Shown one piece after another: positions 47,410 through 60,900 of a stretch of DNA of 64,000 nucleotides. The number at the start of each line of letters is the position of its first letter. Positions within the stretch are counted from its first letter, which is position 1. Source of the DNA: Orobanche coerulescens (Eukaryota; Streptophyta; Magnoliopsida; Lamiales; Orobanchaceae); assembly GCA_033398695.1 (NCBI GenBank), contig CM065814.1, positions 16,240,358 through 16,304,357 on the forward strand, read 5' to 3'. Below the pieces are notes generated by a model. That model had not been told where the DNA came from. It saw only the letters and a program-made list of their open reading frames with translations, and did no database searches. A program made the translations under genes and the position numbers.

Positions 47410-49700
47410 TGTAACACCCCAAACTAGGCGGATATTACAGTGCCGTGGACCCCCGACTGGGACCCACCAGGCGAATGAAAACTGATGAATTAAATAATAT
47501 AATTGTAGTACCGAACCACATTATATTACCAAATACTCCGATGAGGAGCTTAAGTACAATACACCAGGACAATACAGAATACAAGTATATTTTATATGAA
47601 GATAAAATACACCACCCTGAATAAATAAACATCTCAAACGGAATTTGCAGCGGAAATACAATTTATTTAAAAGAATGAAATGACTGAAATGACCGGAATG
47701 ACTGGGGCCCCCTACTAGTATCATCGACTCATCGCCGTCAACATGCTCTTCCCGTGCCTTTGCCTTGCCGTGACTGAAAACAAAATCCCCAACGGGTCGA
47801 TTTACGTAACAACAATCCTCAAGGGTTGAAAATACACAATCATGATATATCTGAAGTTATGAAATATTCTTAGTTATGAATTACGCTGAAGAGGAGTATC
47901 ATAGTACGCCCGTAGTGTTCTGTGCAAGTGTACAAGACGGATGACCGGACACATCTGTCCTTGTACCTAATTAGTCTCACGGAGCTAATCTTTACCGTGT
48001 GCACACTCCAATGTATCACTCCCAATACATGGCCATCGCGTGCCCGACTAAAAATTCCACACATCCGCACCCGGCCACGCAATATGAACCCAGAAGGTCA
48101 TATGAACGAGAATGACCACAATGAATATCAATGGATAATAATTCGACAAGGTCAAGAATGACTCACCGAGATGAAAATAATAGTGAAGTGATTTATAGCT
48201 CAATGAAATGATTGGAACCGTCGTTCCTCGTGAATGAAATGATTATTCGACAATTACAAGTCTCAATTCGGTTAATTAAATGATGAATGAGTTATGATTA
48301 TGAATGAACAACAACAAAAGGAATGAATATCCTTTTAACCGAGTAAGAATTAACTTACCCAACACCGGTGACAATTATCCTTCCACGAACAACGTCCTAA
48401 TTGAGATATCGGTCGCTCGAACAACCTTGAATAATACAATTACCAACAATCCGTTCAATATACGAATCAAACACGAATATAACGAACTCAAAACGTCGAT
48501 ATGATTAAACCAAGTTCATTGGGGCATTATATCGAACACTTAGTGGCCAAACTTCGATTGTTTATAACCAAACCTCAATAATACCAACATCAAATCCCCA
48601 AGAAGTGTTTCAAACCAACAAAACATCTTCAATACGATCAATAATCCATTATGAATATCCAAAATCGGGATTTAAACAATAATTAATCGAAAACCCCCAA
48701 ATCCAACACAATATTCAAAGTGTTCTTGAATAATCCTTCAATAATCCAATGAATAATCAAACATGTCCATAATCATGTGTATATCACTTCATACAACATG
48801 ATCTTAACATCCAAAACATCATATCTCAATACCAAATCGAAATCCAAGATGTTGAAGAAATTACCTCTTGAAGATCCAAGCACTTTGATCCGAAGAACAC
48901 GCGTTAGATCAATAATCCGGGCTTCACGATCGAAAGGAGATGAAGAAAATCACACACTCAAGTGATAGATGAAGGAAAATCTCCCTCTCAAGCCTCTCTC
49001 TCTCGTATGGTTGAAGAAAAGGGAAAAATGAGCTGAACTCCCTGAAAACAACGCAATATAGAGTTGACTGCCCTGTGTGCCGCGGCCCGGCCGAAGTGTG
49101 CCACAGCACAGGGCCAAAATTGCCCCCAGTGATCGGCAGTGTGCCGCGGCCCGGACGAATGTGCCGCGGCAGTGACTCGGCAGTGTGCCGCGGCCCTGTC
49201 GGCATGAGCCGCGGCTCACAGTACAGAGGGGTCGGCCAAAACAATTGCAACACGAGTGTGCCGCGGCCCGGATGGGTGTGCCGCAGCAGTGTGCCGCGGC
49301 CCTGCCGGCATGTGCCGCGGCCCACGGTACAGGCTGCTCGGCCAAATTGGAAGATGAGAGTGACTTAGCTATTTCGACCATAACTCCCTCGTCCGGACTC
49401 CGATTGACTCATTGTTTGAACCATTAGAAAGCTAACTTGATGCTATATAATATTGCAAAGATTCAGAATTTTTGGAGTTTCCAAAAATTAATGGTGATTT
49501 AACAAAGTCGAACTCATACGTGGAAAGTTGAAACAATGAACAATATCGATACACAACTCGAAGTTATTCCGAACGGTGAACATGGATGAATGAACATGAT
49601 TGGTGAATGATTATTATCAAGTGAAAAAATTACATAATGAAAATTATCGAATGAAATTACTGAATGATGATGACTGAATTACAACCGGGTATTACATACA
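47410..49700 (-). mobile_element. LTR A, left (3') copy, complete
   Basis: Starts TGTAACACCCC, ends GGGTATTACATACA, 2,291 bp. The minus-strand TATA box is near 49055-49061. A GC-rich block of CCGCGG-containing repeats lies at 49073-49325. Confidence 0.88.
49055..49330 (-). promoter_or_regulatory. LTR A promoter with CCGCGG repeat block
   Basis: Eight copies of GCCGCGG, mostly TGTGCCGCGGC, within 250 bp, immediately upstream (minus strand) of a CTATATTG box. Confidence 0.55.
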
Positions 49701-49713
49701 CCCCCCCTTAAAA
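49701..49713 (-). other. Polypurine tract of element A
   Basis: The minus strand reads TTTTAAGGGGGGG directly before the LTR start TGTATGTAATACCC. This is where plus-strand DNA synthesis is primed. Confidence 0.8.
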
Positions 49714-49730
49714 GAGTTTCGTCCCCGAAA

Positions 49731-51239
49731 CTAAGGGTCAAACAACTCGGGATAACTCTCCCGCATACTATCCTCGGTTTCCCAAGTAGCCTCTTCGACT
49801 CCATGTCTAGACCACTGAATTTTAACCAAAGGAATCGCCTTATTCCTCAACTGTTTGATTCGTCGCTCTAAGACTCGTATGGGACGCTCCTCATACGAAT
49901 GATCATCCGCAATCTCGATTTCGTCGAACTGAAGTATGTGACTCGGGTTGGAAACATACTTCCGTAGCTGAGAGACGTGAAACACATTATGAATTCGGCT
50001 TAACGCCGGAGGTAAGGCCAAACGATAAGCTAGCTCGCCTACTCGTTCCAAAATCTCAAACGGTCCAATAAATCTTGGACTCAACTTCCCCCGTTTTCCA
50101 AAACGGAAAATACCTCGACTCGGGGATAACTTGACCAAAACGTGGTCACCCGTCTCGAACTCTAGTGGTCGACGACGATTGTCTGCATAAGATTTCTGTC
50201 GACTCTGAGCGGTCAACAAACGACTCCTGATCAAAGCTACCTTCTCATGGGCGGCTATAAGCATATCGGGATCGGTACCGATTGACTCTGATAAGTCGTC
50301 CCAAAACAAAGGAGACCGACAACGACGACCGTACAAGGCCTCGTAAGGTGCCATCTTAATCGAAGTATGCCAACTATTATTATACGTGAACTCGATCAAT
50401 GGTAGTTGGGCTTCCCAATCGTCTTTCCAATCGAGGACGCATGCCCTCAACATGTCCTCCAATGTCTGAATAGTCCTCTTTGATTGTCCGTCGGACTGAG
50501 GATGAAAAGCGGTACTGAGATTAAGCTGAGTTCGCATAGCACGATGAACTGATTTCCAAAAATGAGACACAAACCGTCCGTCACGATCGGAAACGATACT
50601 TTTAGGAGTACCGTGCAGTCTCACTATCTCTTTGATGAATAACTGGGCAAGTCTCTCGGGACCCCAAGTATTCTTAATCTCAAGGAAATGAGCTGATTTA
50701 GTTAAGCGGTCCACAATCACCCAGATCGTATTCATGCCACGACGACTCGTCGGCAAACTCGTGATGAAATCCATAGAAATGTCTTCCCACTTCCATTCTG
50801 GAATAGGGAGTGATTTCAGCATACCCGCCGATCGCTGATGTTCAATCTTGACTTGTTGACAGGTTAAGCATCTCGAAACAAATTCTGCGACTTCTCGCTT
50901 CATATTACTCCACCAGTAATTTTGTTTCAAGTCCTTGTACATCTTGCTAGACCCCGGATGAACAGAATAAGGGGTAGCATGAGCTTCTCTCAAAATCGAG
51001 TTTTTCAACTCGTCATTCGCCGGTACGCACAACCGATTCTTAAATCTCAAAAGTCCATCCTCGTGGACCACGAATCCAGGGGCTTTCCCCTGAGCCACAT
51101 CCTCACGAATGCGCAACAATGATGGGTCTGAACCCTGATTCTCTCTAATTACCTCCTCAAGTGGCGATGAAATCTCTAACATGCAAAGTTGCCCTTGTAC
51201 TCGATGAATCCAGACCTCGATCTCGGGTCTAAGGAATTC
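49731..51239 (-). pseudogene. Integrase with chromodomain-like tail, element A
   Basis: Zinc-binding HHCC module near the N-terminus (REAHATPYSVHPGSSKMYKD and CLTCQQVK). Catalytic core: first Asp in WEDISMDFITSL, second Asp in IVSDRDGRF. The expected third residue, Glu in the GQ(S/T)ER motif, is Lys here (DGQSKRTIQ, codon AAG near 50482), so strand transfer should be lost. The C-terminus has HNVFHVSQLRKY and then a chromodomain-like IPLVKIQW..GVEEATWE. A TAG at 51240-51242 separates it from RNase H in the same frame. The last codon before the stop is about 16 bp from the polypurine tract, so the reading frame is otherwise full length. Confidence 0.92.
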
Positions 51240-52907
51240 CTACTGAAGCTCCTTCTGAACTATTAAACGAGCAAGCATCTGCTCCTGAACGGACTTACGA
51301 CTCAAGGCGTCGGCGACAACGTTCGCCTTGCCCGGGTGGTAAAGGATCTCGATATCATAATCTTTGATTAATTCCAACCACCGTCTTTGTCGCATATTTA
51401 ACTCCTTCTGAGTAAATATATACTTCAAACTCTTGTGATCGGTGAAAATCTGACAGGTAACGCCATAAAGGTAATGACGCCAAATCTTCAACGCGAAAAC
51501 CACGGCTGCTAGCTCCAGGTCGTGGGTCGGATAATTAACCTCGTAAGGTCTCAATTGCCGTGAAGCATAGGCAATAACCTTCCCATTCTGCATGAGTACA
51601 CATCCGAGACCCTGCCCGGACACATCACTATAAACCACAAATCCTTCCGTCCCTTGCGGCAAGGAAAGTACCGGTGCTGAAACTAACCGGCTCTTGAGTT
51701 CCTCAAAACTCCGTTGACACGCGTTGGACCACGTATATTTCTTATCCTTTCGCAAAAGGTTCGTCATTGGTTGAGCGATTTTAGAAAATCCTTCCACAAA
51801 CCGCCGATAATAACCGGCTAATCCGAGAAAGCTTCGGATTTCCTTAACATTCTTCGGAGGTAACCAATCTTGGATAGCCTCCGTCTTCTGAGGATCAACA
51901 CGCACTCCATCTGATGAAATTACATGCCCGAGAAAAGTCACTTCGGACATCCAGAACTCACACTTGGAAAACTTTCCATAAAGTTGCTCTCGTCTTAACA
52001 CGTCGAGAACCTGATGAAGATGAACCTCGTGTTCCTCTCGGTCACGAGAATAAATCAAAATGTCATCGATGAAGACAACAACAAACTGATCCAAAAAGTC
52101 GATGAAGACCCGATTCATTAACTCCATGAATACCGCAGGGGCATTAGTTAGCCCGAACGGCATGACTACGAACTCATAATGACCATAGCGTGTACGAAAC
52201 GCTGTCCTTGCGATATCTGACTCTCGAATTCGCAATTGATGATATCCAGATCTTAGGTCGATCTTGGAAAATATTGAAGCTCCCTGAAGTTGATCTAAGA
52301 GATCATCAATACGGGGTAAGGGATACTTATTCTTGATTGTTACCCTGTTCAACTCCCGATAATCAATACACAAACGAAATGAACAATCCTTCTTCTTGAC
52401 AAAAAACACCGGTGCTCCCCACGGGGATGCACTCGGTCGGATATAACCTTTCTCGAACAATTCCTCAAGTTGATTCTTCAACTCCTGCATTTCGGTCGGG
52501 GCCATCCGGTACGGTGCCTTCGATATTGGAGATGTACCAGGCTCCAACTCAATCGTGAATTCCACATCTCTCTGTGGAGGCAAACCAGGTAACTCGTCTG
52601 GAAATACGTCGGCATATTCTCTCACCACCGGAATATCCGCCAACATTATTGACGATTTCTCGGTTTTAGTCATATAGCACCAATAACCAATACACCCCTG
52701 ATTGAGTAATCTCACTGCTTTCATCAAATTAATAACTCTTCCAGAACAGTTGGGATTACCTACCTGAAACACACATTCGAATCCATCGTCTGAAATGATA
52801 GTGACCATACGCTTACGGACACTAATGATGGCATCATGATGATCCATCCAATCAATACCCAGGATGACGTCGTCTCTCGGCAAATCTACTATGATTAGGT
52901 CCGCTGG
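51240..52907 (-). pseudogene. Reverse transcriptase and RNase H, element A
   Basis: In frame with the protease before it and the integrase after it, but bounded by TAG codons (52908-52910 and 51240-51242). It begins with the protease C-terminal half ([16 protein letters not shown]). The RT has [37 protein letters not shown] and the catalytic FIDDILIYS. RNase H has [26 protein letters not shown] and [15 protein letters not shown]. Domain content is complete. One residue looks odd: the first RNase H motif is SDVSG where the fragment at 1-1049 has SDASG. Confidence 0.93.
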
Positions 52908-54221
52908 CTATACACGGCCATGAAGCTGAATCGGACAATTCTGAATCTCACGATTTCCGATAATTCGTCTACCATCAGGTAGACCAATGACATAAGGCTC
53001 ACAACTAGTAGCACTACCCAGACATAGTCTACTCGAACATGACTCGGAAATGAATGAATGCGATGCACCAGTATCAAAAAGGGTACACACAGGTTGAGAT
53101 AGAATATCGAGTGTACCTGAGATCATCCGGGCCTCTGGATCGTCGGTCTTCTTCATCTCATAAATCTGGGGCTTGCTAGTCCCGGCACCGGACGCTCCTG
53201 TCTGCTGGCTATAGGCTCCACCTTTATTCGCTCCTGTCGTCTTGAACGACGCAGACTGAGTGGCCTGATTTTGAACAGCTGACTGTTTCGGGGCCTGAGA
53301 TGACGCCGGAGTAGGTTTGGAGTCCCTACGGCAAAAACGGGCCTTATGCCCAGCAATCCCACAGTTATGACACGTGACAGTCTGTCTCGGACACTTGGTG
53401 CTGACATGACCAAGATCCCCACAGTTAAAATAGGTGACGGCCGAACTGGACGCTCGTGACTGAGATTCCGCGGGTTTAGGCATCACAGGAGGTCGCTCAG
53501 AAAAATTAGAGCCCGCACGAGGTTTCTTGAAAGTGGCCTGACTGCCGTCGGACTGATTACGGTTCTTGGACTTCTTGCTAGCAGATGAAGGTTGCTGCTT
53601 AGCAATCTCCTTAGCAGTGAGCTCATAGGTAAGAGCTTTCTCAATGAATTCGGCCAACGTGGTGCAGTTATGATTAAGCAACTGCATCCGCATACGGGGT
53701 TTCAGCCTCTTGCTGAAATACTTAATCTTATCCGCCTCGGAATGAATGATAGATGAGGCGAACGGAAGAACTTCCTGAAATTTCTCGGCAATTGCGAGAA
53801 CATCCTCGTCTGCTGAGGGGTCGGGAGTGAGTAATTCTGACAGCTTGGCCTCTCTGAGTGGGGCCGGATAATACCTCTCCATCATGAGAGTCTTGAATTG
53901 ATCCCAAGTACATGATCCGTCGGTGGGCTTCAACGATAACCACCAAGAATGAGCGCTCTTACCCAGGTAGTAAGCCACAACTGAAACTCTGTGTCCTTCG
54001 GGACACTCTACCATAGCAAATAACTTCTCGAAATGTTCGAGCCAATGAACAATATCCGCCGGCTCAGATGAGCCTTCAAAAGTAGGCGGCCTTTGGCGAG
54101 AGATGTCGCCAATGATACTGCTCACATTCCTCTCTTGCCTCTGAGGTGGCGGCGGAGGAGCCTGCTGATTTTGATTAGCTGAGTTATGCATCGTCTCCAT
54201 CAGTTGTGCCATCTGAGTCAT
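52908..54221 (-). pseudogene. Gag main part and protease start, element A
   Basis: Retrotransposon gag capsid region (RQRPPTFEGSSEPADIVHWL, SAHSWWLSLKP, WDQFKTLMMERYYP). Two zinc knuckles follow. The second, CHNCGIAGHKARFC, is intact. The first, YFNCGDLGHVSTKC, has Tyr (TAT) instead of the first Cys. The protease active site FDTGASHSFI follows. The frame ends with TAG (52908-52910) in the middle of the protease, and similarity continues in the same frame beyond, so it is a nonsense mutation rather than a natural gag end. Confidence 0.92.
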
Positions 54222-54458
54222 TTAGGCCATCATGCCCTGCATAAAAGCGAGTGGGTCAACCCGAACACCTTCTGACTGAGCTGTGCCCCGGGTACGACTC
54301 CCCGATAGTGAATGATCACGTCCAGGTGAATGAGTGGCAGCGTTGCTGCTCGATGAATTAGCATTATTTCTCGCGTTCGCACGTGTATTTACACGAGCTC
54401 TCGGGATTCGGCCCGCACCACGGCCTTGTCCTCCTCGTCCTCTTCTTGCTCTCTCCAT
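54222..54458 (-). pseudogene. Gag N-terminal segment, element A
   Basis: ATG at 54456-54458, then a basic Arg/Gly-rich start (MERARRGRGGQGRGAGRIPR) and LAFMQGMMA, ending in TAA at 54222-54224. The next codon is ATG, in the same frame as the rest of gag. One point mutation therefore splits gag, and translation could restart at 54221. Confidence 0.85.
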
Positions 54459-54933
54459 AATGAAGTAGGAAACTCACATGATAATTATATTTCCCGCATG
54501 AATATCACGTTATGATTATGACATGAGATGATGAAAATGAGCATACACGCTCTAACATAGTGATTACACGAATGATTAACTGAGTTGACATGATTATCTG
54601 ATGAAATTATTGAAATGATTATCTTGAACGAGTTAACAAGGTTAATGATATGATCTTCCAGATCAACAACCGAGTAATGAAATGAATTGAGTGATTAATG
54701 AGTTAACATGACCGTCCTGGTCAAAATGAAAATGATGATTGAGGATTGTTAACTGATGAATTATGAATGAATGATTATTGCCAGAAATTATACCGTGACG
54801 TTAGAAATCTTACAGTTCTTTCGGTCTGATTGGCTCGGCATCTGCACAGGCCACACGTGACGCGAAAGTCCGATGATACTAGTCCGATGACGATGATTTC
54901 AAATGAGACATGACTCGGAAGGTAGTATTCAAA
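54459..54933 (-). other. Element A leader (untranslated)
   Basis: About 475 bp between primer site and gag ATG. Rich in TGAT/ATGA words; no ORF. Confidence 0.6.
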
Positions 54934-54950
54934 CCACGCTCCGATACCAA
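54934..54950 (-). other. Primer binding site of element A
   Basis: The minus strand reads TTGGTATCGGAGCGTGG a few bases inside the 5' LTR, close to the initiator tRNA-Met complement TGGTATCAGAGC. Confidence 0.8.
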
Positions 54951-54953
54951 CTC

Positions 54954-56696
54954 TGTAACACCCCAAACTAGGCGGATATTACAGTGCCGTGGACCCCCGA
55001 CTGGGACCCACCAGGCGAATGAAAACTGATGAATTAAATAATATAATTGTAGTACCGAACCACATTATATTACCAAATACTCCGATGAGGAGCTTAAGTA
55101 CAATACACCAGGACAATACAGAATACTAGTATATTTTATATGAAGATAAAATACACCACCCTAAATAAATAAACATCTCAAACGGAATTTGCAGCGGAAA
55201 TACAAATGATGGAGATGACTGAAATGACTGAAATAACCGGAATGACTGGGGCCCCCTACTAGTATCACTGGGACTCATCGCCGTCAACATGCTCTTCCCG
55301 TGCCTTTGCCTTGCCGTGACCTGAAAACAAAATCCCCCAATAGGGCCATACGTAACAACAATCCTCAAGGGTTTAAAATACACAATCATGATATATCTGA
55401 AGTTATGAAATATTCTTAGTTATGAATTACGCTGAAGAGGAGTATCATAGTACGCCCGTAGTGTTCTGTGCAAGTGTACAAGATGGATGACCGGACACAC
55501 CCGTCCTTGTACCTAATTAGTCTCACAGAGCTAATCTTTACCGTGTGCACAGTCCAATGTATCACTCCCAATACATGGCCATCGCGTGCCCGACTAAAAA
55601 TTCCACACATCCGCACCCGGCCACGCAATATGAACCCAGAAGGTCATATGAACGAGAATGACCACAATGAATATCAATGGATAATAATTCGACAAGGTCA
55701 AGAATGACTCACCGAGATGAAAATAATAGTGAAGTGATTGATAGCTCAATGAAATGATTGGAACCGTCGTTCCTCGTGAATGAAATGATTATTCGACAAT
55801 TACAAGTCTCAATTCGGTTAAGTAAATGATGAATGAGTTATGATTATGAATGAACAACAACAAAAGGAATGAATATCCTTTTAACCGAGTAAGAATTAAC
55901 TTACCCAACACCGGTGACAATTATCCTTCCATGAACAACGTCCTAATTGAGATAGCGGTCGCTCGAACAACCTTGAATAATACAATTACCAACAATCCGT
56001 TCAATATACGAATCAAACACGAATATAACAAACTCAAAACGTCGATATGATTAAACCAAGTTCATTGGGGCATTATATCGAACACTTAGTGGCCAAACTT
56101 CGATTGTTTATAACCAAACCTCAATAATACCAACATCAAATCCCCAAGAAGTGTTTCAAACCAACAAAACATCTTCAATACGATCAATAATCCATTATCA
56201 ATATCCAAAATCGTGATTTCAACAATAATTAATCGAAAACCCCCAAATCCAACACAATATTCAAAGTGTTCTTGAATAATCCCTCAATAATCCAATGAAT
56301 AATCAAACATGTCCATAATCATGTGTATATCACTTCATACAACATGATCTTAACATCAAAAACATCATATCTCAATACCAAATCGAAATCCAAGATGTTG
56401 AAGAAATTACCTCTTGAAGATCCAAGCACTTTGATCCGAAGAACACGGGTTAGATCAATAATCTGGGCTTCACGATCGAAAGGAGATGAAGAAAATCACA
56501 CACTCAAGTGATAGATGAAGGAAAATCTCCCTCTCAAGCCTCTCTCTCTCGTATGGTTGAAGAAAAGGGAAAAAATGAGCTGAACTCGCTGAAAAAAACG
56601 CAATATAGAGTTGACTGCCCTGTGTGCCGCGGCCTGGCCGAAGTGTGCCGCGGCACAGGGCCAAAATTTCCCCCAGTGATCGGCAGTGTAACACCC
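54954..56696 (-). mobile_element. LTR A, right (5') copy, interrupted
   Basis: It matches 47410-49139 with few differences, then stops at GATCGGCAG where element B begins. The rest is presumably beyond the window. Confidence 0.92.
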
Positions 56697-57207
56697 CCAA
56701 TCCGCTCAGGGATATTACACGCCGTAGACCCTCTCCTCGAGGATCTACCAGGCTGATAACTAAAATCAAACATCTAGACATCGCCTTTCAGGCTAAAATG
56801 ATACAGTAGACCGATTTGGTCTTTCAATAATAACATACAACTCAATTCCAAACACATACCCACGCAGGGGAAAAGATACTGCAGCGGAAAAGAAAATACA
56901 ACTAGACCAGTATGACATCAACGGATCCTTGTGTGATTAGTATCGTTCATCTTTCATCATCCTTCGTGCCGACCCTGTGCTATGCTCCAAAACCTGAATG
57001 CAAAAATAGACATCCACCCCCCGAATACTCGGGGGTTAGAAAAACTCCACTGTTTCGCTAGTGCAAGTACAAGTGCAAAAATACGAGCCATACAATTCAT
57101 ATTCCACGAATAACAATAACCAGGAATCATCAAAGATCCAAACATAATGAAAAGTACTTCCCGAGGCAAGAGTTTGGGTAAAACATTCCGAAACCGAAAG
57201 ACCACAC
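56697..57207 (-). mobile_element. LTR B, first copy, truncated
   Basis: Starts TGTAACACCCCCAATCC. It matches 58248-58792 but lacks about 30 bp near 56875, then jumps to leader sequence at the shared word CACA. Confidence 0.85.
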
Positions 57208-58247
57208 AAACACTACAACAACGACGGTATCGTTCGGCGACCTCAACGGCCCGAACGATAACCAGCACATAATTACAACCATCATGAAACAATCACACAT
57301 GTACGCAAACGTACAAACTCAAGCTTTAACAACTCACACAGGTGCGATAACACGCAAGCCCCCACGAAATGACAACATTAAAGATCATCATCCCACCTTC
57401 CCCGACCACAAGCAGGAAATGATGGGTTTTAAAAACGAAAACCACCTTATGAAAACAGTTTGGAAACACCAGTTGATCTTGAGTATCATTTTACAAAAAT
57501 TTGAACAAAATCATTGTCGAGACTTCGAAAACCATCTTGCGTTTGATAAAACGAGGACACTTTCCTTTTTGTGAAAACTTTCAGAAATATCCGACCCTCG
57601 GGTCTAAGTATAAGTGTTTCTAAAACATTGAAAATATATCAAAACATTTTGGTCCTCGAGGTAGAAGAATTTGGAAACATATTGTGGCACCTTGGAAGTA
57701 CCACGAGAAAACGATTCATTTTAAAAGTACGCCTCGAAATTTATTTTCTAAGATACTCAAGGTTTTCAAAAATAATTTAATGGGCTAGAATGCCCAAAAA
57801 TACTCATGTAACAATATTCGTTTAAACATATTATAATATATGCATCAAATCGCACAAGGTCAAGACAATACATGTCTTTTACCGGGAAGACAACAGTCAA
57901 TTATCACAGTCAAAAAGACATAAATAATGACAACACTCCTCATACAAACGAAATAAGAGAATCACACGAACGCATCACGAAACCAAGAATCTACATGAAG
58001 GTTCCATCACTTAACACAAAATCAAACAAATAGCTCGTGTCACACGAGGCACAACACAAAGAAGGGAGACTTGCAGCCACAGGTCGCACGAAGATGATGA
58101 TCGCCCCACGATACTAATCACGACCAACAAACTCAGACGACGCGTCGCGACACGACTCAGTCAGACAAAATCCGACGAGACAAAACTCAATAGACACCAC
58201 TGACCCGACAGCCTAGGTTTCCACAACCTAAGCTCCGATACCATTTC
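57208..58247 (-). mobile_element. Element B leader with primer binding site, first copy
   Basis: Nearly identical to 62850-63889. It ends with the minus-strand ATGGTATCGGAGCTTAGG (58229-58245), an initiator tRNA-Met type primer site, next to the LTR at 58248. Open frames here are also present in the second copy but show no protein similarity. Confidence 0.82.
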
Positions 58248-59032
58248 TGTAACACCCCCAATCCGCTCAGGGATATTACACGCCGTAGACCCTCTCCTCG
58301 AGGATCTACCAGGCTGATAACTAAAATCAAACATCTAGACATCGCCTTTCGTGCTAAAATGATACTGATGACCGATTTGGTCTTTCAATAATAACATACA
58401 ACTCAATTCCAAACACATACCCACGCAGGGTCAAAATACAATAAACTCCCGTACAACGGGAAAAGATCTTGCGGTGGAAAAGAAAATACAACTAGACCAA
58501 GATGACATCAACGGATCCTTGTGTGATTAGTATCGTTCATCTTTCATCATCCTTCGTGCCGACCGTGCTATGCTCCAAAACTCGAATGCAAAATAGACAT
58601 CCACCCCGAATACTCGGGGTTAGCAAAACTCCACTGTTTCGCTAGTGCAAGTACAAGTGCAAAAATACGAGCCATACAATTCATATTCCACGAATAACAA
58701 TAACCAGGAATCATCAAAGATCCAAACATAATGAAAAGTACTTCCCGAGGCAAGAGTTTGGGTAAAACATTCCGAAACCGAAAGACCACAATTAAGGGGA
58801 ACAATTTGTAAAACAGTTTAAAATGCCATCGAGAGTTTTAATAGAAAACAATTTAGGATTATCAAATCCTAATCTTTCCAAAATCAACAGGGTCACAGCC
58901 CAAAGGTTTTGTTTTCGCAAATAGAAAACCAACAGCAATACACAGAGTTAAAGCCCATGTCACGTGTCCTCGGCGGACATAAAATAATCGCCCAAGATAT
59001 GTAAACCTTGGTCACCAAAAATACAACATCAA

Positions 59033-59420
59033 CTCGTGAATCCAGGGCTATACCATTGGATTCCCTTCGTGGCCCCGTCGGACCCTCCCAAGGTGAGTAG
59101 AATGCGTTTTTGAAATCATATACACCAATTCGTGAAGTTTTACTCGTGAATCCAGGGCTATACATTGGAATTCCCTCCGTGGCCCCGTCGAACCCTCCCG
59201 AGGTGAGTAAATACATTCACCAAACATACGCACGCACTCGTGAAGTTTTACTCGTGAATCCAGGGCTATACCATTGGAATTCCCTCCGTGGCCCCGTCGA
59301 ACCCTTCCGAGGTGAGTAAATACATTCACAAAACAAACAACTGCACTCGTGAATCCAGGGCTATACCATTGGAATTCCCTCCGTGGCCCCGTCGGACCCT
59401 CCCGAGGTGAGCGAAAATAC
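59033..59420. repeat. Four-unit tandem repeat in LTR B
   Basis: Units start at 59033, 59143, 59251 and 59345 (CTCGTGAATCCAGGGCTATA, then GGCCCCGTCG(A/G)ACCCT and GAGGTGAG). The period varies from 94 to 110 bp. Confidence 0.88.
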
Positions 59421-60460
59421 ATGCACACAAATTAGCATATCACACCAAACATATCCAAGAAATCCACCCAAGGGTAACATCGCAAGGCACGACACAATTG
59501 TCAAATCACAACGCACCGAAAAGAGAATATATGTATATATATTATTAAAGCACAACAACAACAACAACAAGCGAATTTACAGGGTTCACGTAACCATCCA
59601 CAGAACACAACATTCACAAAACTCGTGCGTTTTGAGAGAGGGCCTTTAACAAGGCTAACCGAATTCTTGAAAGTTCAATTCAAACGATCAAATAAACACA
59701 TAGAGACGATCACTAATTATCATATCCATAAAATAAGAAAAGTATGGGCAAGGTACTTGCCTCGAGTAACCACAACGCGGAGAATCGGCCGAAGTAGGTT
59801 GGCACGAACCGACTACGAACTCGCCGACTCCACCGAACGACAATCCACAACAATGAACTACGAACGAAAACAATAACAACGAAAATGAATTCCAAAGTAC
59901 GACGCAGTCAATTCAAAGAACAAATGACGAAGGTTCAAGGATTTCCCCAAAACGGCCAAGAACACGATTCGTCCCACAAAACCCGAAAACGGAATTCCAA
60001 GTTGAAATATGGATATACAATCCATAGAATATGTTTAACAACATCATTTAACCATAATCGATCCATCGAAACGGATGAAAAACTAGATCGGGACAAATCC
60101 CCAAAAAGTCAATTCGAAGGAAATCAAGAAATATACTTCGATTCGACGAAGAACAATGGATTAAATGATGTTAAACACAAGAATACTACCAAGATTAATC
60201 ATACCCATCATGAATTAATCAACAACACGGAACGAATCGGACAAAAATGTAAAAACCCCCAAATTCACGGGTTAGGGTTCTAAGGAAGATTACCTTGATT
60301 CGCTGGATCAAAGGATGATAACGGATTATTGATTGATGTTATGAACTCAAGAACTTCATGGATTTGTTGTTAAACAACATGCCTTCGTCACCCATGAATC
60401 GCCAGTCGCGAACGGAGAAGGAAGGAAATGAAAAACGAAGGGAAAAGTGGTGGTCTGTCA

Positions 60461-60900
60461 TATATATATCGGGCGGAACTAGCGTGCGCTAGCCTTCCCG
60501 GACTAGCGTGCGCTTATCGGCCAAGACGGCCGAGCACTCGACCATGGCCCGCATGACCCGGCACCACCGACCACCGCCGACCATGACTGCTCCGCCCGAC
60601 TCGCTAGCGTGCGCTACGGCCAAGCTCGCGCGCTAGCCGACCTGGCCCAAAGAGCCTCGATCGAATCGCCTGCCAGTAACGTACGCTAGCCGGCCGACAG
60701 CGTGCGCTACACCTGCCGACTAGCGCGCGCTATGCTCGGCGTAGCGTGCGCTACCTGCCGATCCTTCCTGATTCCAGAACCCCAGAAACCCCACTGTCCG
60801 GCCCGATAGCGTGCGTTGGTCGACCAGGCTAGCGTGCGCTACACCTGCCGGTTAGCGCGCGCAGCCTTCCGGCAGTAGCGTGCGCTACGCCGGTTCCTGC
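60461..60900 (-). promoter_or_regulatory. LTR B promoter: TATA with TAGCGTGCGCTA block
   Basis: The minus-strand ATATATATA box is preceded by about 400 bp of repeated TAGCG(T/C)GCGCTA words, in the same order as in LTR C and D. Confidence 0.55.

Larger units (their letters stand above)
47410..56696 (-). mobile_element. Ty3/gypsy retrotransposon A, nearly complete, right LTR interrupted
   Basis: Order on the minus strand: 5' LTR (54954-56696, cut off by element B), primer site, gag, protease, RT, RNase H, integrase with chromodomain-like tail, polypurine tract, 3' LTR (47410-49700). The two LTRs are very similar over their shared 1.7 kb, which suggests a fairly recent insertion. The integrase-last order and the C-terminal chromodomain-like motif suggest a chromovirus (Tekay/Del-like). 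That placement is inferred from motifs only. Confidence 0.93.

Noticed and set aside
59540..59575. (CAA)n run resembling the reverse of an Au SINE tail
   Set aside because: No GGGACTAAGG-type sequence is next to it; a simple repeat is enough to explain it.
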